Part shown: positions 25,711 to 36,521 of the stretch, one piece after another
Numbering within the stretch: position 1 is the stretch's first letter
Layout of the letters: each line of letters begins with the position of its first letter
Notes under the pieces: model-generated
The model's input: only the letters and a program-made list of their open reading frames with translations
Databases searched by the model: none
What the model was told of the DNA's origin: nothing
Assembly (NCBI GenBank): GCA_016869145.1
Contig: VGEU01000002.1
Span: 52,675 to 116,674, forward strand
Source of the DNA: Alphaproteobacteria bacterium
GTDB lineage: Bacteria; Pseudomonadota; Alphaproteobacteria; MPNO01; VGEU01
Direction: 5' to 3'
DNA length: 64,000 nucleotides
Position numbers and translations under genes: made by a program

Positions 25711-28700
25711 CTACTCCGCCGCCTCGCGCCGCGCCGCGGCCGGGCCGAAGCCGCCGCCGCCCGGCGTCTCGATCACGAACACATCGCCCGCGCTCATGTC
25801 GGCCTTGTCGGTGCCGGTGAGCTGGATCACGGTGCCGTCGGTGCGCTCGACCCAGTTGCGCCCCACCACACCCGCCGCGGCGCCGGCCATGCCATAGGGC
25901 GGGATGCGCCGGTGGCTGGACAGGATCGCCGCGGTCATCGCCTGGCGGAAACGGACGCGGCGGATCACGCCGTCGCCGCCGCGGAAACGCCCCGCGCCGC
26001 CCGAACCGCGCCGGATCGAGAAGCTGTCGAGGAGGACCGGGAAGCGCCACTCGAGGATCTCAGGATCGGTGAGCCGCGTGTTGGTCATGTTGGTGTGGAC
26101 GGCATCCGTTCCGTCATAGGTCGGGCCGGCGCCAGATCCGCCGCAGATCGTCTCGTAATACTGGTACTCGGCGTTGCCGAAGGTGAAATTGTTCATCGTC
26201 CCTTGCGAGGCGCCCGAGACCCCGAGAGCGCCGAGGAGCGTGTCGGTGATTGCCTGCGAGGTCTCGACATTGCCGGCGACGACGGCGGCCGGATAGGTCG
26301 GCCGCAGCATGCAGCCTTCCGGGATCACGACGTCGAGCGGCTTGAGGCAGCCCGCGTTCAATGGGATGTCGGAATCGACCAGCATCCGGAACACGTAGAG
26401 GACGGCCGCCATGCAGATCGCCGACGGCGCATTGAAGTTGTTCGGCTGTTGCGGCGAGGTGCCGGTGAAATCGACCCGCGCGGTGCGCGATGCGCGGTCG
26501 ACGGTGATGGCGACTGCAACCTTCGCGCCGATGTCCATCTCGTAGGTGAACTGGCCGTCCTTGAGGACATCGAGCACGCGCCGCACCGATTCCTCGGCAT
26601 TGTCCTGGACGTGCTTCATGTAGGCGTGAACGACGTCGAGGCCGAAATGGTCGACCATGCGACGAAGCTCGCGCACGCCCTTCTCGTTGGCCGCGATGTG
26701 GGCCTTCAGATCGCCGAGATTGTGGTGGAAGTTCCGGGTCGGGAACTTGGCGCCGGTGAACAGTCGCCGCGTCTCGTCCTCGAGGAGCCGCCCGGCGTCG
26801 ACGAGCTGGAAGTTGTCGACCAGCACGCCTTCCTCGTCGATGTGGCGGCTGTCGGGCGGCATGGAGCCGGGCGTGATGCCGCCGATCTCGGCGTGGTGGC
26901 CGCGCGAGGCGACGTAGAAGAGGATCTCGGCGCCCGCCTTGTCGAACACCGGCGTGATGACCGTGACGTCGGGCAGATGCGTGCCGCCGTTATAGGGCGT
27001 GTTGAGCATGTAGACATCGCCCGGCTTCATCGTCACGCGCCGAAGACGGATGATCGTCCGCACGCTCTCGCCCATCGATCCGAGATGGACCGGGATGTGC
27101 GGCGCGTTGGCGACGAGATCGCCGACCGGGTCGAAGATCGCGCAGGAGAAATCGAGCCGCTCCTTGATGTTCACCGAGTAGGATGTGTTCTGCAGAACGA
27201 CGCCCATCTGCTCGGCGATCGACATGAAGAGGTTGTTGAACACCTCGAGCATCACGGGGTCCGCCTCGGTCCCGATGGCGACGCGTTTCGGGCGCGGTAC
27301 GACGCGCGTCATCACGAGGTGGTTGCGCGCTGTGATCTCGGCCCGCCAACCGGGCTCGACGATCGTCGTCGCGTTGGCCTCGCGGATGATCGCGGGCCCA
27401 TCGACACGCTGGCCCGGCCGCATGAGGTCGCGATCGTGGACGGGCGAGACGTGCTCGGCATGGTCGGTATAGACCGCGACGCGCGCGACGGGTGTCGGCG
27501 GCGGCACCGCGCCGTCCGGCCTCGCCTCGGGGTCGTCCATCGCCTCGCCGCGGCCGATGACCTCGACCGAGACGGCTTCCGCGATATGCTTCTTCTCCGG
27601 CGCCACGAAGCCGAATTGCTGCATATGTGCCGCCTCGAACGCGGCGATCATCGCCGGACGCGGACCGAAGTCGATGACGAGCGGGGTGTCGGTGCCCTCG
27701 TAGCGCAGATGGACCTTGCGCACGGCGTCGATGCGCGCCGCCTCGATTCCCTGCCGTTCCATCTCGGCGCGGCCGTCGGCCTCGAGCGTCCCGAGCGTGC
27801 GGCCGAGATCGGACAGAAGCGCATCGTCGAACACCGCCTCGATCGCGCGTTCCCGCATCACGCGGTGGTCGGCGAGCCCCATGCCGTAGGCCGACAGCAC
27901 GCCGGCGAAGGGATGGACGAAGACGCGCGTCATGCCGAGCGCATCGGCGACGAGGCAGGCGTGCTGGCCGCCCGCGCCGCCGAAGCAGTTGAGCGTGTAG
28001 GTCGTGACGTCGTAGCCGCGCTGGACCGAGATCTGCTTGATCGCGTTCGCCATGTTTTCGACCGCGATCATCAGGAAACCTTCTGCGACCTCGACCGGGC
28101 TCCGCTTGTCGCCGGTCGTCCGCTCGATCTCGGAGGCGAGCGCGGCGAACTTCTCGTGCACGACCGCCTCGTCGAGCGGCTGGTCGCCGTTGGGGCCGAA
28201 CACGGTCGGGAAGAAGCGGGCGCGGAGCTTGCCGACCATGACGTTGGCGTCCGTCACGGTGAGCGGGCCGCCGCGGCGATAGCAGGCGGGGCCCGGATTG
28301 GCGCCGGCGGAATCGGGGCCGACCCGATAGCGCGCGCCGTCGAAATGGAGAACGGAGCCGCCACCGGCCGCAACCGTGTGGATCTGCATCATCGGTGCCC
28401 GCATCCGGACGCCGGCCACCAGCGTCTCGAACGCGCGCTCATACTCGCCGTCATAGTGTGCGACGTCGGTCGAGGTCCCGCCCATGTCGAAGCTGATGAT
28501 GCGCTCGAAGCCCGCCATCGCCGCGGTCTGCACCGCGCCGACGATGCCCCCGGCCGGGCCGGAGAGGATCGAATCCTTGCCCTGGAAGAAGCGGGCATCG
28601 GCGAGCCCACCATTCGACTGCATGAACATCAGCCGTGCCGCACCGAGATCGGCCGCGACCCGGTCGACATAGCGGCGGAGGATCGGTGACACATAGGCGT

Positions 28701-29346
28701 CGACGACGGTGGTATCGCCGCGCCCGACGAGCTTCATCAGCGGGCTCACCTCGTGCGAGACCGAGACCTGGGTGAAGCCCATGTCGCGGGCGATCCGCGC
28801 GACCGCGGCCTCGTGCGCGGTGTGGCGATAACCGTGCAGGAAGACGATCGCCGCGGAGCGGATGCCGTCGTCATAGGCGGCCTGGAGCCCCTTGCGCGCC
28901 GCGGCGAGATCGACCGGCACGAGCACCTCGCCCTCGGCCGTGTAGCGCTCCGGCACCTCGACGACCCGCTCATAGAGGAGTTCGGGCAGCGTGATCCGGC
29001 GCGCGAAGATGTTGGGGCGGTTCTGATAGCCGATGCGGAGCGCGTCGCCGAATCCCTTGGTGATCACGAGGACCGTGCGCTCGCCCTTGCGCTCGAGGAG
29101 CGCGTTCGTCGCGACCGTCGTTCCCATCTTGACCGCCTCGATCGCCTCGGTCGGCAGCGGGCCGCCCGCCGCGACGCCGAGGAGCTCGCGGATGCCCTGG
29201 AGTGCCGCGTCCTGGTAGCGTTCGGGGTTCTCGGACAGGAGCTTGTGGGTGAGAAGGCCGCCGTCGGGGCGCTTGGCCACAATGTCGGTGAACGTGCCGC
29301 CGCGATCGATCCAGAATTGCCAACGCCCGACCGTCGCCTGTGCCAT
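25711..29346 (-). CDS. 5-oxoprolinase / hydantoinase, fused HyuA-HyuB
   Basis: ATP-dependent enzyme opening the lactam ring of 5-oxoproline, or a hydantoinase of the same family. The 1211-residue chain joins a HyuA half (residues 1 to about 690; [50 protein letters not shown]) with a HyuB half (about 705-1211; [68 protein letters not shown]). In many bacteria these are separate genes; the fused form is the eukaryote-like 5-oxoprolinase. It is the first gene of a three-gene operon and is preceded by a good promoter match. Confidence 0.93.
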   Translation of the reverse strand: MAQATVGRWQFWIDRGGTFTDIVAKRPDGGLLTHKLLSENPERYQDAALQGIRELLGVAAGGPLPTEAIEAVKMGTTVATNALLERKGERTVLVITKGFGDALRIGYQNRPNIFARRITLPELLYERVVEVPERYTAEGEVLVPVDLAAARKGLQAAYDDGIRSAAIVFLHGYRHTAHEAAVARIARDMGFTQVSVSHEVSPLMKLVGRGDTTVVDAYVSPILRRYVDRVAADLGAARLMFMQSNGGLADARFFQGKDSILSGPAGGIVGAVQTAAMAGFERIISFDMGGTSTDVAHYDGEYERAFETLVAGVRMRAPMMQIHTVAAGGGSVLHFDGARYRVGPDSAGANPGPACYRRGGPLTVTDANVMVGKLRARFFPTVFGPNGDQPLDEAVVHEKFAALASEIERTTGDKRSPVEVAEGFLMIAVENMANAIKQISVQRGYDVTTYTLNCFGGAGGQHACLVADALGMTRVFVHPFAGVLSAYGMGLADHRVMRERAIEAVFDDALLSDLGRTLGTLEADGRAEMERQGIEAARIDAVRKVHLRYEGTDTPLVIDFGPRPAMIAAFEAAHMQQFGFVAPEKKHIAEAVSVEVIGRGEAMDDPEARPDGAVPPPTPVARVAVYTDHAEHVSPVHDRDLMRPGQRVDGPAIIREANATTIVEPGWRAEITARNHLVMTRVVPRPKRVAIGTEADPVMLEVFNNLFMSIAEQMGVVLQNTSYSVNIKERLDFSCAIFDPVGDLVANAPHIPVHLGSMGESVRTIIRLRRVTMKPGDVYMLNTPYNGGTHLPDVTVITPVFDKAGAEILFYVASRGHHAEIGGITPGSMPPDSRHIDEEGVLVDNFQLVDAGRLLEDETRRLFTGAKFPTRNFHHNLGDLKAHIAANEKGVRELRRMVDHFGLDVVHAYMKHVQDNAEESVRRVLDVLKDGQFTYEMDIGAKVAVAITVDRASRTARVDFTGTSPQQPNNFNAPSAICMAAVLYVFRMLVDSDIPLNAGCLKPLDVVIPEGCMLRPTYPAAVVAGNVETSQAITDTLLGALGVSGASQGTMNNFTFGNAEYQYYETICGGSGAGPTYDGTDAVHTNMTNTRLTDPEILEWRFPVLLDSFSIRRGSGGAGRFRGGDGVIRRVRFRQAMTAAILSSHRRIPPYGMAGAAAGVVGRNWVERTDGTVIQLTGTDKADMSAGDVFVIETPGGGGFGPAAARREAAE

Positions 29347-29399
29347 CGCTCTCGTCTGCCCCGGGCCGAGACCCGTCCTTGTCCAATGAACAGGCCGAC

Positions 29400-29428
29400 T
29401 TAATAGCCGATCGCCCGGCCGAGTCGAA
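29400..29428 (-). promoter_or_regulatory. Candidate promoter of the 5-oxoprolinase operon
   Basis: On the minus strand TTCGAC and TATTAA are exactly 17 bases apart, some 55 bases before the ATG at 29346, in the 104-base gap that separates this operon from the RND gene. The same -35 spelling occurs before the DUF4169 gene. Confidence 0.5.
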
Positions 29429-29450
29429 GGCCGTTTCGCGGCGAGGGCGC

Positions 29451-32400
29451 CTACTCTGCCGGATGTGGCGCCGGGCTCGCCGGTGTGACGGCGATCTCAC
29501 GCGGCCGTCGCCGCGCGAGATAGGTGTAGGCGGTCGGGACGACGTAGAGGGTTAACAGCGTCCCGAGGAGGAGGCCGCCCACGATCACCCAGCCGATGTC
29601 GTGACGGCTCTCCGCGCCGGCGCCTGTCGCGAGCGCGAGCGGCACCGAGCCGAGCACCATCGCCGCCGTCGTCATCAGGATGGGCCGGAGACGGAGGACC
29701 GCCGCCTCGACCACCGCCTGGTGGAGCGCCGTGCCGCGGCTCCGGAGCTGGTTCGCGAACTCGACGATCATGATGCCGTGCTTGGTGATCAGCCCAACCA
29801 GGGTGACGAGCCCGATCTGGCTGTAGACGTTCATCGGCCCGCCGATGAGGTGGAGCGCGAGGAGCGCGCCGGTCATCGACAAGGGCACGGTGAACATGAT
29901 CACGAACGGATCGATGAAGCTCTCGAACTGGGCGGCGAGGACGAGATAGATGAAGACGAGCGCGAGAAGGAAGGTGATGAACAGGCCGCCGGTCGCCGAC
30001 TTGAACTCGCGGGTCTGGCCAGCGAGATCGTTCTGGACGTTCGGCGGCAGCTTGGCCGCCTCCGCGCGCAGAAACTCGACCGCGTCGCCGACCGTGTAGC
30101 CGGGCGCCAGCGTCGCCGACACGATCGCAGCGCGGAGCTTGTTGAAGTGGTTGAGCTCCTTCGGCGCGACGGTCTCCTCGATCGAGACCAGATTGGCGAG
30201 CGGCACCATCTGGCCGCCGCGCGCGCGGACATAGATCGAGGTAAGATCGTTGGGCTTCGTTCGATCGACCGGCGAGACCTGCACCATCACGTCGTACTGC
30301 TTGCCGAACTGCTTGTAGCGCGTCACCTGGCGACCGCCGAGCATGGTCTCGAGCGTGCGCCCGATCGTGTCGACCTCGATTCCCATGTCGGCGGCCTTGC
30401 TGCGGTCGATACGCACCTTGAGCTCGGGCTTGTTGAGCTTTAGGTCGGCGTCGAGGTTCTGCAGCCCCGGGTTCTCGCGCGCCGCCGCCATCAGGCGGTC
30501 GACCGCAGTCTGAAGGACGTCGTAGCCGGCCGAGGTCTGGAGGACGAACTGCACCGGCTTCTCGATAGGGCTCTGGCCGAGCGACGGCGGGTTGATCGGG
30601 AAGGCGAGGATGCCGGGCACGCCGAAATATTGCGGCGCGAGGCGGCCGACCACCGCCTTCTGCGGCTCCTCGCGGATCTCCCACGGACGCAGCCGGATGA
30701 ACCCGATCGCCTGGTTCACGATCGGAAAGCCGACGACCATGAAATGGGTGCCGGTCTGCGGCTCGGCGGCGTTGATCGCCTCGAGCTGGCGGGCATAGCG
30801 GTCGGTGAACTCGATCGTCGAGCCTTCCGGGGCGATGCCGATGCCGACGACGATCGAGCGGTCCTCGACCGGCGCGAGCTCCGCCGGGGTCATCGTGTAG
30901 AGGAGCCCGCCTGCGCCGGCGACGAGAAGTGCTGCCAGCACGATCGCGGGCCGCGCCATCAGCGTGAAGAGGAGCGAGCGCCGGTATCCCTCCTTGAGGC
31001 GCTCGAGGCCACGCTCGGTCACGCGGTAGAACCAGCCCGGACTGTGGTTCGCCCTCAGCATGCGCGAGCACATCATCGGCGATAGCGACAGCGCGACGAA
31101 GCCGGACACCAGGACGGCGCCCGCGAGCGTGAGCGCGAACTCGGTGAACAGCCGGCCCGTGCGCCCGCTCTGGAAGGCGACCGGGGCATACACGGCGGCG
31201 AGCGTGATCGTCATCGCGATGATCGCGAAGCTGATCTCGCGCGCGCCCTTGAGCGCGGCCTCGAAGGGTCGCATGCCCTGCTCGATATAGCGGCTGATGT
31301 TCTCGAGCATCACGATCGCGTCGTCGACGACGAGACCGATCGCCAGCACGAACGAGAGCATCGTCAGCGTGTTGATCGAGAAGCCGAACAGGCTCATCAG
31401 CGCGAAGGTCCCGATCAGCGAGACCGGTATCGTCACCAGCGGGATCAGCGTCGCGCGGACCGAGCGGAGGAACAGAAAGATCACCAACAGGACGAGGACC
31501 ACCGCCTCGCCGATCGTGTGATAGACGTTCTTGATCGATCGATCGATGAAGACCGAGGTGTCGTAGCCGACATCGACCTTCATGCCGTCGGGGAGGCTCT
31601 GGCGGATCGATGGCAGGACATTCGCGACCGCCCGCGACACATCGAGCGGATTGGCCGTCGACTGCTTGACGACGCCGATCGCGACCGCGTTCTCGCCGTT
31701 AAATCGGGCGACGACGCGCATGTCGCGGGCGCCGATCTCGGCCCGCCCGATATCGCGGAGCCGGACCAGATAGCCCGACGCGCGGGCGATGATGAGGTCG
31801 TTGAACTCCTCGACCGTGCGGAGATCGGATTGGGTCAGCACGGTGAACTCGCGCGCGGCGCTCTCGATGCGGCCCGACGGCACCTCGACGTTCTGGCGCG
31901 TCAACGCGGTCTCGACATCCTGCAGCGTCAACCCGTAGGCCGCGAGCCGGAGCGGGTCGATCCAGATCCGCAGGGCGAAGCGCCGCTCGCCGAAGATGCG
32001 GACATCCGACACGCCGGGCAGGTTCTGCAACCGGTCTTTGACGAAGCGGTCGGCGAAGTCGCTCACATCGAGTGCCGTATGCCGGCTCGACGAGAAGGCG
32101 AGATAGATGATCGGCTGCGCGTCCGCCTCGACCTTGGCGATCACCGGCTCGTCGATGTCGTCGGGAAGCTGGCCGCGCACACGCCCGACGCGGTCGCGCA
32201 CGTCGGACGCCGCGCCGTCGGGGTCGCGTGACAGCCGGAACCGGACGGTGATCTGGCTCTTCTCCGGCCGGCTGATCGACGACAGGACGTCGACGCCCCC
32301 GATGCCGGAAAGCGAATCCTCGAGCGGCACCGTCACCCGGCTCTCGATGATCTCGGCCGAGGCGCCGCGATAGGTCGTCTCGACCGAGACGACCGGCTCG

Positions 32401-32522
32401 TCGATGTTGGGATATTCGCGCACTGTGAGCCGCTGGTTCGCCATCAGCCCGATGAGCACGATGACAAGGCTCAGCACCGTCGCGAAGACGGGACGGCGGA
32501 TCGAGATGTCGGAGAGCGTCAC
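29451..32522 (-). CDS. RND-family multidrug efflux permease (AcrB/MexF-like)
   Basis: Proton-driven inner-membrane pump that exports drugs or other amphiphiles through a tripartite channel. The 1023-residue protein has 12 predicted membrane helices in two halves, large periplasmic loops after helices 1 and 7, and typical segments [46 protein letters not shown] motif ([21 protein letters not shown], with the proton-relay Asp pair) and [18 protein letters not shown]. Size and order fit the HAE-1 class. Its ATG overlaps the stop of the adaptor gene by four bases. No outer-membrane TolC-type gene is nearby, so it probably uses a shared one. Confidence 0.95.
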   Translation of the reverse strand: MTLSDISIRRPVFATVLSLVIVLIGLMANQRLTVREYPNIDEPVVSVETTYRGASAEIIESRVTVPLEDSLSGIGGVDVLSSISRPEKSQITVRFRLSRDPDGAASDVRDRVGRVRGQLPDDIDEPVIAKVEADAQPIIYLAFSSSRHTALDVSDFADRFVKDRLQNLPGVSDVRIFGERRFALRIWIDPLRLAAYGLTLQDVETALTRQNVEVPSGRIESAAREFTVLTQSDLRTVEEFNDLIIARASGYLVRLRDIGRAEIGARDMRVVARFNGENAVAIGVVKQSTANPLDVSRAVANVLPSIRQSLPDGMKVDVGYDTSVFIDRSIKNVYHTIGEAVVLVLLVIFLFLRSVRATLIPLVTIPVSLIGTFALMSLFGFSINTLTMLSFVLAIGLVVDDAIVMLENISRYIEQGMRPFEAALKGAREISFAIIAMTITLAAVYAPVAFQSGRTGRLFTEFALTLAGAVLVSGFVALSLSPMMCSRMLRANHSPGWFYRVTERGLERLKEGYRRSLLFTLMARPAIVLAALLVAGAGGLLYTMTPAELAPVEDRSIVVGIGIAPEGSTIEFTDRYARQLEAINAAEPQTGTHFMVVGFPIVNQAIGFIRLRPWEIREEPQKAVVGRLAPQYFGVPGILAFPINPPSLGQSPIEKPVQFVLQTSAGYDVLQTAVDRLMAAARENPGLQNLDADLKLNKPELKVRIDRSKAADMGIEVDTIGRTLETMLGGRQVTRYKQFGKQYDVMVQVSPVDRTKPNDLTSIYVRARGGQMVPLANLVSIEETVAPKELNHFNKLRAAIVSATLAPGYTVGDAVEFLRAEAAKLPPNVQNDLAGQTREFKSATGGLFITFLLALVFIYLVLAAQFESFIDPFVIMFTVPLSMTGALLALHLIGGPMNVYSQIGLVTLVGLITKHGIMIVEFANQLRSRGTALHQAVVEAAVLRLRPILMTTAAMVLGSVPLALATGAGAESRHDIGWVIVGGLLLGTLLTLYVVPTAYTYLARRRPREIAVTPASPAPHPAE

Positions 32523-33625
32523 GGCCGGGGTGCCGCCGCCGCGGCGTCGGCCGTCGCGACGTTGCGGACCGGCATGCCGGCGCCGATCTTGAGCTGGCCC
32601 GCGGTCACGATCTGGTCGCCGCGCGCGAGGCCGCCGACGATCTCGACCTCGGTGCCGAGACGCTCGCCGATGCGGACGCTCACCTCGTCCGCCACGCCGT
32701 CCTTGATCCGGTAGACGACCGTCCGGTCGCCGAGCGGCACGATCGCCTGTTCGGGCACGAACAAAGCATCGGCACGCGCAAGGAGCATCACCGTGACGCG
32801 CGCGAAGAGGCCCGGGCGCAGGACGCCGTCCTGGTTGGCGATGCGCGCATGCAGGACGATGGCGCGCCCGGCCGGATCGATCAGCGGGTCGATGGCATAG
32901 ATCTCGCCGGGAAACACCCGGTTCGGGAACGAGTCTATTTCGATACCGACGGTCTGGCCGACCGCGATCGCGGTCAGATAGATCTCGGGCACGCGGAAAT
33001 CGACCTTGAGTGGATCGAGCATCGCGAGGTTGGCGATGTCGGTGCCCGGCGCGACGTAGTCACCGGTGCTCACCCGGCGCAGCCCGATCGTGCCCGAGAA
33101 CGGCGCCTCCATCCGCATCTTGCCGATCCGCGCCGTCGCGACGCCGACGGCGGCCTCGTCGTTCTTGAGCTTGAAGCGCGCCTCGTCGAGCGCACGCGTC
33201 GTGCCGCTGCCGCTCCGGACCAGGGTCTCGGCCCGCTCGTAGTTCGCGCGCGACAAGGCGAGCGAGGCCTGCGCCTGGGCGAGCTCGGCGCGCTCGACCG
33301 AATCGTCGAGCTGGATCAGGAGATCGCCGCGGCACACCAATTGGCCCTCGCGGAACACGATCTGGGTTATTCGGCCGGCGATCTCGGGGCGCACGACGAC
33401 CATCTCGTTGGCGACGAGCGATCCCACCGCGACCGTGGTCCGCCGCATCTCCCCGACCCGTACCGGCGTCGCCTCGACCGCCATCGCGAACCCGCCCGGC
33501 GGTCCGCCCCTCGCGCCGCCCGCGCTCCCCGGGCTCGCCGGCGACGGAACCAGCAGCCGATAGACCGCGACGACGGCGATCGCGACGATGCAGACGACGA
33601 CGAGGGCGATGACGGTACGCTTCAC
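32519..33625 (-). CDS. RND efflux periplasmic adaptor (HlyD/AcrA family)
   Basis: Membrane-fusion protein linking the RND pump to an outer-membrane channel. From the GTG at 33625 the product is 368 residues: one N-terminal hydrophobic anchor (about 4-24), a short Gly/Pro-rich stretch, the lipoyl-like half (VVVRPEIAGRITQIVFREGQLVCRGDLLIQLDD), a helical hairpin (about 100-150), and beta-barrel domain. No lipobox. Earlier in-frame ATG at 33712 would add an arginine-rich segment that is unlike a signal anchor, so the GTG is preferred. It precedes and overlaps the RND gene, forming an operon. Confidence 0.92.
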   Translation of the reverse strand: MKRTVIALVVVCIVAIAVVAVYRLLVPSPASPGSAGGARGGPPGGFAMAVEATPVRVGEMRRTTVAVGSLVANEMVVVRPEIAGRITQIVFREGQLVCRGDLLIQLDDSVERAELAQAQASLALSRANYERAETLVRSGSGTTRALDEARFKLKNDEAAVGVATARIGKMRMEAPFSGTIGLRRVSTGDYVAPGTDIANLAMLDPLKVDFRVPEIYLTAIAVGQTVGIEIDSFPNRVFPGEIYAIDPLIDPAGRAIVLHARIANQDGVLRPGLFARVTVMLLARADALFVPEQAIVPLGDRTVVYRIKDGVADEVSVRIGERLGTEVEIVGGLARGDQIVTAGQLKIGAGMPVRNVATADAAAAAPRP

Positions 33626-33737
33626 ACGGAGCTCCGACCGATAGTCGAGGGCCAAGCCTCGACGAGCGCCGGCCGGTCTTTCACAATGTAGTGCCCGGTC
33701 CCGTCGGCACAAGAACCGGCGGCGATCCGCGGCGGCC

Positions 33738-34721
33738 CTAGTCGACGGTCAGCACGATCTTGCCGAGATGGCTTCCCGCCTTCAGCACGGCCTGCGCGGC
33801 CTCCGCGTCGACAAGAGGAAAGGTCTCGTGGATCAAAGGTTTGATCGCACCGCTCGCGAACGAAGGCAAGAGGTCGGCGGCGAAGTGGCGGACAATCTCG
33901 GCATGCTCGTCGAGCGTCCGCGTGCGGAAGGTCACGCCGACCAGGGTCAGGCGCTTCCGCGCGAACAATTCGAGGTCGATCTCCGCGGTCTGGCCGCCCA
34001 TGCGGCCGACGTCGACGATCCGCCCACGGAGCGCCACCGCGCGCAGATTGTCGGCGAGCGCGCGGGCGCCGACGGTGTCGATGATCACATCGACGCCCGC
34101 GCCGCCGGTCCGTTCGAGGACGGCAGCGGCGAAGCCGTCGCGATAGTCGATCGCGGCGTCGAGACCCTCGGCGGCGAGCCGCGCCGCCTTCGCGGGCGAT
34201 CCGGTCGAGCCGAGGATCGGGCGCGCGCCCTTGACGCGCGCGATCTGGAGCGCGGCCGTCCCCACCCCGCCGGTCACCGCATGGACGAGGACGGCTTCGC
34301 CCGGCCGGAGCATCGCGCGCGTCATCAGGGCGTCATGCGCGGTCATGTAGACGACCGGGACCGCCGCCGCCTCGACCCAGCCGAGCGCATCCGGGACCGG
34401 CACCGCGAGACGCTCGTCGAGCGCGACGAACTCCGCGAACGCGCGCTGCGCCATCGCCATCACGCGCTCGCCGCCGGCGAACCGCGTCACCGCGGCGCCA
34501 CAGGCGACGACCTCGCCCGCCATCTCGAGACCGCCCGCCGGATATTCCGGAACCGGCCCGGAATGATCGTAGTGGACGACGCCGCGCGCGAGATCGGCGC
34601 GGTTGAGCCCGGCGCCCCGCACGCGGACGAGAATCTGTGTCGGCCCGGGGTCGGGCCGCGGCAGCTCCATCACCGCGAGCTCGCGGCGCCCGTCCCGGTC
34701 GAGGATGACGACGGCCTTCAT
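33738..34721 (-). CDS. Zinc-independent quinone oxidoreductase (MDR family)
   Basis: Medium-chain dehydrogenase/reductase of the NADPH:quinone reductase type. The 327-residue protein has the GroES-like N-terminal domain (LVRVRGAGLNRADLARG), YPAGGLEMAGEVVACGAAV, and the Rossmann half with VLVHAVTGGVGTAALQIARVKGARPILG and GADVIIDTVGA-like sequence (GGAGVDVIIDTVGARAL). The catalytic-zinc cysteine and structural-zinc cysteines are lacking, which places it with quinone/enoyl reductases. Substrate unknown. It stands alone between the efflux adaptor (112 bases) and the divergent DjlA-like gene. Confidence 0.9.
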   Translation of the reverse strand: MKAVVILDRDGRRELAVMELPRPDPGPTQILVRVRGAGLNRADLARGVVHYDHSGPVPEYPAGGLEMAGEVVACGAAVTRFAGGERVMAMAQRAFAEFVALDERLAVPVPDALGWVEAAAVPVVYMTAHDALMTRAMLRPGEAVLVHAVTGGVGTAALQIARVKGARPILGSTGSPAKAARLAAEGLDAAIDYRDGFAAAVLERTGGAGVDVIIDTVGARALADNLRAVALRGRIVDVGRMGGQTAEIDLELFARKRLTLVGVTFRTRTLDEHAEIVRHFAADLLPSFASGAIKPLIHETFPLVDAEAAQAVLKAGSHLGKIVLTVD

Positions 34722-34871
34722 GTCCGTTCCTTTCGCGGTGCGATCCCGCCCACCGTGGCGGCCACGCGACAGTAGCCGCCGCGTGCCGGTGGCGGAAGCG
34801 GCCGCCGGGCGTCATAATCCGCATCACGCGCCATCGCCCGCTCCCCGTCGTACGGTTCCCGATCTCTCCCC

Positions 34872-35603
34872 ATGCAGCTTCTCGGCAAGATACTCGGCGG
34901 CGCCGCCGGCTTCGCGCTCGGCGGGCCGATCGGCGCGATCGCCGGCGCCGTCGCGGGGCACGCGGTCGACCATGTGCGAACCAGCCGGAGCGCGGCCGAC
35001 CCCGACCTCACACGGCAGGGCGCGTTCACGATCGCGGTCATCGCTCTCGGCGCCAAGCTGGCGCGCGCCGACGGCAGCGTGACACCGGTCGAGGTCGACA
35101 CCTTCAAGCGGCTGTTCCGGGTGCCGCCGGAGGAGGCGCGCCATTTCGACCGCGTCTTCAACCTGGCGCGGCGCGACGTCGCCGGCTACGAGCCCTATGC
35201 GCGCCAGGTGGCCCACCTCTTCGCGGACAATCCGGCGGTCCTCGAGGAGCTTCTCCACGCGCTGTGCCAGGTCGCCGCCGCGGAGCGGATCGCGCATGCG
35301 GGCGAGATCGACTATCTCCGCTCGGTCGCGACGATCTTCGCGATCGAGCCCGAGACCTTCGAGCGGATCCGCGAGACCCACTTCGGCCGCGAGGGCATGG
35401 ACCCGTTCGCCGTGCTCGGGATCGCGCGCGATGCCGACGACGCGGCGGTGCGCGACGCGTGGCTGCGTCTGATCCGGGCCAATCATCCGGATAGCCTGAT
35501 CGCCCAGGGCGTGCCCCGCGAGTTCGTCGCGCTCGCGACCGAGCGCATGGCGACGATCAACGCGGCCTATGACCAGATCCGGACCATGCGCGCGGCGACA
35601 TAG
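34872..35603 (+). CDS. DjlA-like TerB / J-domain co-chaperone
   Basis: DnaK co-chaperone with an N-terminal membrane-interacting segment. The 243-residue protein begins with a glycine-rich hydrophobic stretch (about 4-28, GKILGGAAGFALGGPIGAIAGAVAG), followed by a TerB-like helical domain (about 45-160; FTIAVIALGAKLARADGSVTPVEVDTFKRLF) and a C-terminal J domain (about 176-243; DPFAVLGIARDADDAAVRDAWLRLIRANHPD) with the HPD tripeptide needed to stimulate DnaK. It matches the DjlA architecture common in alphaproteobacteria. It is divergent from the quinone oxidoreductase and is followed by a separate catabolic operon about 100 bases downstream. Confidence 0.92.
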   Translation: MQLLGKILGGAAGFALGGPIGAIAGAVAGHAVDHVRTSRSAADPDLTRQGAFTIAVIALGAKLARADGSVTPVEVDTFKRLFRVPPEEARHFDRVFNLARRDVAGYEPYARQVAHLFADNPAVLEELLHALCQVAAAERIAHAGEIDYLRSVATIFAIEPETFERIRETHFGREGMDPFAVLGIARDADDAAVRDAWLRLIRANHPDSLIAQGVPREFVALATERMATINAAYDQIRTMRAAT

Positions 35604-35705
35604 ACGCCCAACCGGCGGCGAGCCCGATTGCCGGCCCGCATGGCCGGGTCTAGGCTCGGGCCGGTGCACGATCGCAAACCGGCGGCAGGGAGGCGCTGAC
35701 CCGGC

Positions 35706-36521
35706 ATGGAACCGAGCCCCGAACCGGATCGCCTCGACGTGCGCGGTCACGCGCTCTCCGCGCGTGCGCGCGGACGCGGCCCGGTCGTCCTCATGCTCCA
35801 CGGCGCGCAAGACGCGGGACGCTGGTCTCCGTGCCACGATCTCCTGTCACAGGAGAGGCGCGTGGTCGCCCCCGTCCACCCGGGCTTCGCCGCGACGCCG
35901 CGCGCATCGGGCATCGAGACCGTCGAGGACCTCGCTTATCTCTATCTCGATCTCGTCGAAGCGAACGGCTGGCGCGACGTCCATCTGGTCGGCGCCGGTC
36001 TCGGCGGCTGGATCGCGGCCGAAATGCTGGTGCGGTCCTGCGCGCGGTTCGCGCGGCTCGTCCTGATCGATGCGGTGGGGATCAAGATCTCCCCGCCCGA
36101 TATGCCCGATATTCTCGACACCTACGCCATGGGCCCGGATGACCGGCTCCGCGCGCTGTTCCGCGACGCCGAGGCAGGTCGGCGCATCCTCGGCGATCCG
36201 CGCCACATGGTCGAGGCGGCGCTCGACCGCTATCTGCACGACGAGGAGGCGGACGCGCTCTATGCCTGGAAGCCGTTCCAGCACAATCCGTCGCTTCATC
36301 GGAGGCTCTACCGGATCGGCGTGCCGACGCTCGTCTTGTGGGGCGAGAACGACCGCGTGGTCTCGACCGGCTATGGCCGCGCCTTCGCCGCCGCGATCCC
36401 CGGCGCCCGGTTCGAGATCGTGCTGGGCGCCGGCCACCTGCCTCACCTCGAGCGACCCGAGGCGGCCGCGGCGGCGATCGCCGGATTTCTGACCGCGCCG
36501 TCGGCGGGGAGGGCCCGATGA
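35706..36521 (+). CDS. Alpha/beta-fold hydrolase
   Basis: Serine hydrolase of the alpha/beta fold. The 271-residue product has PVVLMLHGAQDAGRWSPC (oxyanion HG region), the nucleophile-elbow position LVGAGLGGWIAAE, where the expected Ser is replaced by Gly (GAGLGG), the acid residue in LWGENDRVVS and the histidine in VLGAGHLPHLERP. The missing serine is notable: most relatives have G-x-S-x-G, so catalysis may be altered or use another chemistry, as in some ring-cleavage or lyase-type members. Its stop overlaps the ATG of the following luciferase-like monooxygenase gene, so they are cotranslated. Confidence 0.85.
   Translation: MEPSPEPDRLDVRGHALSARARGRGPVVLMLHGAQDAGRWSPCHDLLSQERRVVAPVHPGFAATPRASGIETVEDLAYLYLDLVEANGWRDVHLVGAGLGGWIAAEMLVRSCARFARLVLIDAVGIKISPPDMPDILDTYAMGPDDRLRALFRDAEAGRRILGDPRHMVEAALDRYLHDEEADALYAWKPFQHNPSLHRRLYRIGVPTLVLWGENDRVVSTGYGRAFAAAIPGARFEIVLGAGHLPHLERPEAAAAAIAGFLTAPSAGRAR

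Noticed and set aside
25912..28689. A very long open frame (about 925 codons) on the plus strand opposite the 5-oxoprolinase gene
   Set aside because: Its product is Arg/Asp/His-rich low-complexity sequence with no recognisable domain, as expected from the antisense of a GC-rich gene. The opposite strand encodes a fully conserved enzyme.
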